A stretch of DNA of 64,000 nt from Magnolia sinica (lineage: Eukaryota; Streptophyta; Magnoliopsida; Magnoliales; Magnoliaceae): the NCBI RefSeq assembly GCF_029962835.1, contig NC_080588.1, positions 48,529,001 to 48,593,000 of the forward strand, in the 5' to 3' direction. Position numbers and translations under genes: made by a program. The notes under the pieces were generated by a model. That model saw only the letters and a list, made by a program, of their open reading frames with translations, had not been told where the DNA came from and did no database searches. Shown here one piece after another: positions 57,257 through 64,000 of this stretch (the first letter of the stretch is position 1; every line of letters starts with the position of its first letter).

Positions 57257-59476
57257 TGTTCACTCCCTAAGTATAGGGTTGTGATGTAGTAATAAACTCG
57301 GTAAGACCGAGGTCGAATCCACAAGGACCGAAACTTGTATGTGATCTGAAACTAATTAGAAATAGAACTAGCCTAAGATGCAATCTAAATCCAATGTAAA
57401 TTGATGAATAATGGTGAGAGATTAATCTAAACTTAAGGAATTCAGAGGAAGGAAACTAGGGATTCAGAGGATCCACTTGTAGGGATCAGGGAGCTCTTAT
57501 GCCTGCATCATGGAAATCAAGCTGAACTTACTTGATCTAGTCTTCACAAGATGAAAAGTATATGAATTAGAATGGATTCCATCATCGAACCATGCCCAGG
57601 AGACAAAGTAAACAACAGGATTAAACTAATTACCAACCAATCAATAGTGCATGAAAGTTAGAAAGGGTACCATCATCCAACCATGCCCAGGAGACGATGG
57701 TGAACAACAGGGCTTCCTGACATCATAAACATCAAAAGGGAAAAGAAATATTCAAAGCCATTACAAACCCATTGTAATTTCAGTCACAACAGACCATTAA
57801 AGACTAAGAAAAACCTTCCTTTAATAATCAACTAAAATTAAATTCAGTTCAAAAATTAAAAGCATGACATAGTATCTCCCATCTCGCTACAGGCTTCACC
57901 TCTTAGCCCTAGCTAAGAGGGTTAGCCGACCATGATTAGGCTAAAATCCTTAGGAGTCATAAGGAAAGAAAAAATAACAACAAAGAAGAATAATAAAAAG
58001 AAAATAAGGGAAAAATTCCTTTTACTCTTCCTGTCTTCTCGTTCCAACCAAGCCCCCCTCCAGCTCTCTCCTTCCTGTCTTCCTTATAACCGCATGGAGG
58101 GTCGGTCGGATGGTTCTTCCGCATAAGGAAACAGCCCGTGGACAGCTACAATCGGCTGGATTTTCGCACGGTAGGCGGAGTCGGTGCGAACTATAACAAT
58201 TTACGCTGTTGAAGTCGATGGGCCCCTGATCAGCGTTAAATGAAAAATCCAGTCTGTCCACTGGATTGTGCATGGAAAACCAGTCAGACATGACCGTTTC
58301 TACTCTGGTTTGGTGCAACCAATCAGGATTTTAACTGTACCATTTATTCTTGCGTTTACATGAGATTTGCTTGTGTGGGCATGCATTGAAGCAAAAGGAA
58401 ATCTTTGCTAGGGTCATCCCCATCCCCTGGAGCTTGTGTACGGTCCAGGTGGACCATACAATCAACGGTGGTGGGCCACGGAAGGCCGGACGCGCGAACG
58501 CACGTCCCTACGTAAATAGGGACTGCGTAATTCTTACGTTGTGATGATGGCGGGTCTCCATTCGCTGTCGATTTAGTAAATCCACGCCGTCCAATGATTT
58601 CTTCTCGAAAAATCGGTCGGACGTGATCAGTTTTTAGTCTATTTCAATGTGGCCCACGTTATCTTTCAAGTCACCGTCCGTTTTCTGTTTGGACGATCGA
58701 AACCCAATCTCCGATTATATTGTAAAATTTCTCCATCTAGGCCTGCGTGGCATGGGCCATATGAATGTCCTGGACGATCCGGATTGGACCTTTTATGCAC
58801 GGTGGTGGCCCACTGACGTCGACCGTGACTTCCCTGTTGCGAAGTAGAACACGGAGATTTCCGTGTTTTAAGAAGAAAATCGGGTCAGCGTCTGCTAACC
58901 CGTTTCCTGATTCCGATGCGGCGCGGGTGTTGATGTGCATGATGTACATGCATCACGTACGGGTTCCACCGTGATGATTTTGCCAAATCCAATCCATCCA
59001 TTCGTTTTGCCTTCCTATTTAAGAGGTTGATACCAAAATTGAAGCATATCCTGTTATCAAGTGGGCCCCAAATTAGAGTTTAATGGGCTAATCTATCCGT
59101 TGGCCCACTTTCTGAGATCTTCAATGGCTGAAATTTAATATGTACGGTTAATTTATGATCCCCATCACATGTATGAAGTTTCGAGGTGAACAGATGGTGG
59201 AAACCCTGTGATCTTGACATCTGGATACTTTTCAGGCCCATTTAGGATTAGTGGCTGGAATTCTCCGATCTCTGGCGTGTAAAACCTCAATATTGTTCCC
59301 GTCCAATGCCTTGGTGATGTCTGAGCATTAAATCCCTGCTTTTAGTATCATTTCCCATTCAAGCTCATAAACACACCCTGCAACACAAACACGATTTAAA
59401 TCGGGCCGTTAAACAGTATCATGTTTGAAAATCCAGGCAATAATAGGGTCTGATATGCAATATTTGACCCTCAACA
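57257..59476 (-). repeat. 5' LTR of the Athila-like element
   Basis: Plus-strand start TGTTCACTCCC and end CCCTCAACA. Partner of 47916-50132 and followed by the target duplication GGACC. Confidence 0.94.
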
Positions 59477-60289
59477 GGACCCCACCATGGCAACGTATGG
59501 GGCCCACCATGATGTATGTGTACATCTAGCCATCCATTCAGGCCTGGACATGGACGTTGGATGCTAGGATTGTTAAAAATAAAAATAATAATAATAATAT
59601 AATAATGATAATAATAATAAAAATAATAAAATAATATTAATAATAATATATTATATATAATTGTTGTATTGATAGCAATTTCTGTGGGACCCACCGCTGA
59701 TATCCCCACTGTCCATCTGTTTTGATGGTGGGCCAGCTGTCGCTGCCAGATGACGTGCAGCAGTAGCCCATGCTGTGTGGATCCACACCATCTAGACCTT
59801 GGACGGTGGGACTCACCATGATGCATGTGCTATATATCTATACCGTCCAACCATTTTTGGGGATCATTTTATGGCATGAAGAAAAGAATGAGTCAGAACT
59901 GAAGTTCCAGCAACCCCACCATGATGGATGTGTTTCATCCAAACCATTCATCCATTTGGCAAGCTCTTCTTAAGGCTTGGGACAAAAAAATGAAGCAGAT
60001 CTGATGATCAAGTGGACCACACTGCAGAAAACAATGTAGAATGAACGTCCACCATTGAAACCCTTTCTGGGGTCACGGAAGTTTGAATCAATATGAAATT
60101 TATTTTTCCTCTTAATCCGGGTCTTTGTGACCTTATGATTAGGTTGGATGGAAAATAAAATGGTGGGCCCCGCTAATTTGAACGGTGAAAATCATTTATC
60201 TCCACTGTTATTTGTGGTATGATCCAAATGATCTTTTGATCGGATTTATTTTTGGGAAATGGTCTAAAATGACCTCTAATTGATGTGTG

Positions 60290-60790
60290 GGCCCCACCTT
60301 GATGTGATGTATGTTGGGCCCAATGAGAGGCACTTTATGATGTATTTGAGGCCCATTGGTGCGACCCGTTAATACGGCCCATTTAAAGCCCATTGGTGCA
60401 GCCCATTGATGCGGCCCATTTGATGTATATGAGGCCCATTGGTGCGGCCCGTCGATACGACCCACTTGATGTATATGAGGCCCATTGGTGTGGCCCATGT
60501 GATGTGACCTACTTGATGTATATAAGGACCATGAGTAAGGCCCAATGAGATGTATGTGAGGCCTTTGTGTGAAGCCGAATGTGATGTATATGAGGTCCAT
60601 TGCGATGTGTGATTCCACCATGATGTATGTAATGATGTTTATGGCCGGTCATGCCTTGTGAGCATTGATAGTTTGACGTCCATATTGTAAGAGCAATGAT
60701 GGTTAAATGTCCACATTGTAACTCTACCGAGGGCCCATTGTTAGGCCCATACTTGTTGTGTGTAGGTCGTCTAGGCCCATCTTTGTTATG
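60290..60790. repeat. Minisatellite of the GATGTATATGAGGCCCATTGG type within the solo LTR
   Basis: Degenerate units of about 20-45 bases around GATGTATATGAGGCCCATTGG and TGCGGCCC. The reverse complement of this array is at 9041-9930. Open frames here are repeat artefacts. Confidence 0.8.
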
Positions 60791-62123
60791 AATAGAGTCC
60801 ATCACCATATAACATGCTTAGTATAGCTCTATGATTCATACTCATACGCATCATATGTATGCTTGATATGAGGAGTGACTGATCATAGCATATGCCTTCG
60901 GGGAGATTGTTTATGGGCTCCCTGATAGGCGAAGTTGCCCCACATGAGCGTACGGTACGCGCAGGATTACTGCATGACTGATAATGTGATTCATGCACTT
61001 TGTATTTGTATGACATGATTACTATACGCCCTAGCGACATCAGGGCTGTGGCCTTCACAAGCATATCGTGGATGGCAGGATCGGACACCGAAAATACTGT
61101 TACTAGCATTGGGGCACCATAAATGTCCCTGGGTGAAAATTTCTAAACCCGATAGTACCAGAGGATGACTCCAACATTGAGACTGAGTGGATACATGAGC
61201 GCACAAAGGCCGAATACCACGAGGCTGCATCTCCCAATGTGTCATGGTCAGTTGGAAAGGGGTGTGGCCTAACTGGCCCGAGGGTAGGGGCATTTCTAAG
61301 CTGAGTATGACCAGCTCGTGAATAGGTCCATTATCGACATACTGGATAAGTATTGACAGGCTATTAATCAGGCGGATAGTGAGGTTTCTTACGCTCACTT
61401 GGACTGCGCACCTAGGAAAACAGCAGTGTCATTTTGAGTGTACTAAACCCTGATGATTATCCAAAGTGAGAATTGTACTGATATTTGATGCTCTAGTGAT
61501 GAGTTGCATTAACATGTGGATTTGGATGAGGACTGGTATGCTTAAGTTGCAGCTTGCATCGCATGGCCTTAGTATAGCCGATAGCATTCATGCCTTGCAT
61601 CGCATGGCCTTGGTATGACCGGTAGCATTCATGCCTTGCATCGCATAATCGTGGTACGATTGCTAGTATTCATGGACTTATCAGCAGGATTCTGCATTAT
61701 TCTGATATTCCATTCTAAACACGCTTATATTGCGCACACACTCTCACCACCCACTAAGCTTTCTATAAGCTTATGCACGATTGATGCATATAGGTGACGC
61801 CATGACGCAGTCGTAGCTTACTCGCAGCAGGAGCTTGCAGTCGAGCTTCAGGAGTTTCCGTTATTATTATCATTGTATTTCCCTTCATGCGCATTGTACC
61901 TTAAAGTTTTTTATCATAGTGGATTTTGTGATAGTGTGGCTATACTTATGGTTATGCTTATTATGAATCAAATTCATGTTAAAAATTCTCTTTGTAGGAT
62001 CCCAGGAACAGAACCTGATGTATGGGTGCCGGGAGCCGAGAATGGGGTACTACGGAAGCTGTCGGCGCTGGATTTAGTGATCGAAAATTTTATGAGTTTG
62101 GTTTTCGAGTTTGAGGCGTGACA

Positions 62124-63100
62124 CTAAGCATTAAAGAGCCTTCTTATTTTAAAGAGCTCACTCATTAGTCTTAGCCATCCTTCTACTAAGGAAAGTGAGA
62201 ATGAGAGTGAGAGAGAGCTCAGCCCTAGTCTAGCGTAGCCTATCTAGAGTTCAAGCTTCCTAAGCCACTTAAGTTCAAATATGAGCCACTCAATCTAGCC
62301 ATGTGACATTACTGTTCATCCTACTATCTAAACCTCTCTCAGTTTTATCAAATCAGTGCATCATCGTCATGCAACATTCATTCCCTTCTTAACCCCCTGC
62401 TCCTCATATACATCAATATCATAGTACATTTTCATTGTTTTCATGCATTTGACTAGCGGGCGTATACTTAATGGCTTGTCAATATAATTAGATCTTGCCC
62501 ATCAGAACCTTATCCATCTAGCCATCGTTATATATATATATATATATAACATTCCATCATTTTTTATCGCATCCGACTACCGGGCGTATGCTCTGAGACC
62601 TACCAATATAATCACAGCAGGTCCACTAGCAACCTTAGTTGGTTGGTCGTCGTTTTATCATAAGCATCCATACATCATCCCATACATATACCTTGGACTT
62701 GATTATTTCGAACGTATGTTTTGTGGCTTGCCAATAGAGTTAGAACATTTTCATCAGAAATTTAGATCGATTAAACACCACTACTATTGTATCACATTAT
62801 ATTTTCTACACGCGAGAACTATCCTTTATTCTTCAGAAATTAGTTAGATCTTATGAAGTAAAGACCATACATCCGTACGGGTAGAGTGAGCGCCCAACAC
62901 CTTCCCTATTTGTAACCGCGGCCCCTTACTCGGAATCTCTAGAACATAAACTCATAAGTCATCTTAGGGTTAAGAATCCTCGTGTTCTAAATCTTTAGCA
63001 TTTCTAAGGGCTTAAACCGACTGTAGAATCGTAATAATTGGTTAGTGGTGACTCTGGTCAAATATAACACCTTCACCCCCTTTACAAAAGCCTTCGAGCG
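62124..63100. other. Probable Tat-type LTR/leader fragment
   Basis: No coding signal. It contains GAGCGCCCAACACCTTCCCT followed by ATTTGTAACCGCGGCCCCTTAC and, near 63043, TTAGTGGTGACTCTGGTC, phrases I associate with LTR ends of the Tat/Retand gypsy group. The matching upstream half may be the TATA-containing stretch before 47398. (TA)n at 62530-62548. Assignment is tentative. Confidence 0.4.
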
Positions 63101-63169
63101 AGACAACCAAGTGGAACGAAGAGAGTAGATCTCTCGTATCCTCAGCGAATCCTCTCCCTCCAACGTCCA

Positions 63170-63600
63170 CAAGGCCACACATGATGGACAATCCACATCA
63201 AAGGTCGACCCTAACAATGAGTGGCCAACATCCAAGCAGGGCCCACATGATGGATGGTCCACAAGATGGGTAGTGTATATCGAAGGTGAACCCCATATGA
63301 TGGACGATCCACAAGATGGGTAATGGATATTGAAGGCGAACCCCACATGATGGACAATAACATTAATGATGGGCCCCACTAATGGATGACCAACATTAAA
63401 GGTGGGCCTTACATAATAGATGACCAACATCAAAGGTGAGCCCTACATAATGGATGGTGCACATTAAAGGTCAACCCCTAATGATGAATGACTCACATCT
63501 AATGTGGGCTCTACATGGTAGATGACCCACATCAAAGGTGGGGCCAAACAATGAATAGTCCACATCAAAGGTTGGCTCGACATGATGGATTGTAAATACG
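63170..63600. repeat. Minisatellite (CACATGATGGACNNTCCACAT type), second array
   Basis: Units of about 35-45 bases such as CCACATGATGGATGGTCCACA and CATCAAAGGT, in the same orientation as at 46620-47010. No gene. Confidence 0.75.
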
Positions 63601-64000
63601 AGGGTTGACCAAACAAACGTGAGGGATAAATACTTATGTGATGTTGGAAAGAAAACATGAGTTTCTACTTTTTAGTTGATAAGTGCCTCATTTGCTAAAC
63701 AAGTTTATTTAATTAATAAATAGAAACCAATATAAGCCACTTAAGATATAAGTAGCTTATCTAAAGCAACTTACAATCCAAACGCCCTTAAGGGTGTGTT
63801 TGGGTGATAAGGTACTTTAAATAAGTTACCTATGCCCCAAGTAACTTATCTTAGTTTCTACTTAATTAGTATATAAGCATGTTCGGTGAAAAGCATTGGG
63901 TTATTGAAACACCCAATTTTGGTAACGCGGTGACAGTGGCCCACTTTAATGTATGTGCTACATCTGTACTCTGTCCAACCATATTGCCAGCTCATTTTAG
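63601..64000. other. MITE-like ends and start of another fold-back element
   Basis: Around 63790 the inverted junction CAAACGCCCTTAAGGGTGTGTTTG, flanked by CTTACAATC and GATAAGGTACTT, resembles abutting hAT-type MITE termini. From about 63935 the phrase GTGGCCCACTTTAATGTATGTG and CATCTGTACTCTGTCCAACC begins a fold-back element that the window end cuts. Confidence 0.4.

Larger units (their letters stand above)
47916..59476 (-). mobile_element. Athila-like Ty3/gypsy retrotransposon (11.6 kb) with integrase-core deletion
   Basis: Two LTRs of about 2.2 kb (47916-50132 and 57257-59476) are flanked by a perfect target duplication GGACC (47911-47915 and 59477-59481). The primer site (57250-57233, minus) matches Asp tRNA, usual in the Athila/Tat group. 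Minus-strand gag, protease with D-L-G-A-S, reverse transcriptase, RNase H and a partial integrase follow. There is no env-like ORF between pol and the 3' LTR. In one stretch of about 107 bases that I compared, the LTRs differ at five positions, all transitions. This is the best-preserved element here but is not autonomous. Confidence 0.94.
47398..62123 (+). mobile_element. Solo LTR (about 3.16 kb without insert) split by the Athila-like element
   Basis: It starts TGTAAGGCCCGTATCC at 47398 and ends GAGGCGTGACA at 62123, ends typical of chromovirus-type LTRs. Flanks CCAAG (47393-47397) and CTAAG (62124-62128) match at four of five bases. No internal domain belonging to it is present on either side, so it is a solo LTR left by LTR-LTR recombination. 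The Athila-like element occupies 47916-59476. The right part (59482-62123) contains an AAT-rich tract (59576-59660), a GGCCCATTG minisatellite, and three repeats of about 48 bases with CATGCCTTGCATCGCAT (61544-61650). It also contains a trinucleotide-rich end. A reversed relative is at 9041-11505. Confidence 0.75.

Overview
This window is nuclear DNA of a flowering plant, and almost all of it is transposable elements nested inside one another. I see no intact host gene, no rRNA or tRNA gene and no CRISPR array. The evidence is Ty1/copia and Ty3/gypsy polyproteins with plant-type LTRs, primer sites matching initiator-Met or Asp tRNA, a CACTA DNA transposon, a SINE, a LINE tail and fold-back elements. 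A recurring motif (GTGGGCCCACCATGATGTATGTG, then ATCCACACCGTCCATCCATTTTT in variants) runs through several element types. From memory this vocabulary is common in magnoliid genomes, so a magnoliid or another early-diverging angiosperm is my guess; that is inference.

Layout from left to right. 1-9040: a SIRE/Maximus-like copia element whose left LTR is cut by the window edge, with decayed gag and pol and an extra third ORF after pol. 9041-11505: a reversed remnant of a minisatellite-bearing LTR. 11506-12245: unassigned DNA with GA microsatellites. 12246-22965: a dead Ty3/gypsy element on the minus strand, split by a second copia element (13943-18861) related to the first. 22966-26574: a cluster of fold-back elements, one with a perfect 9-base target duplication, and a SINE with an 18-base duplication. 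26575-46580: a CACTA element with matching 3-base duplications (ACA). It carries host gene fragments, including what looks like the 5' end of an oligouridylate-binding-protein (UBP1-type) gene. A chromodomain Ty3/gypsy element (32509-45302, duplication GGCTT) lies inside it. 47398-62123: a 3.2 kb solo LTR into which an Athila-like Ty3/gypsy element (47916-59476, duplication GGACC) has inserted. 62124-64000: a Tat-like LTR fragment, a minisatellite and MITE-like ends.

The main biological point is a homologous accessory protein in two unrelated retrotransposon classes. It lies 3' of pol in the copia element (5376-6514) and 5' of gag in the chromovirus (40298-41517). In the copia family a short palindrome, CGACYAGTCG, is repeated densely in the LTR promoter region and again just upstream of this extra ORF, which suggests shared transcriptional control.

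All coding regions are broken by stops, frameshifts or deletions. The best-preserved element is the Athila-like one, with long open frames. However, its pol has an in-frame deletion through the integrase core and has lost a catalytic RNase H aspartate.
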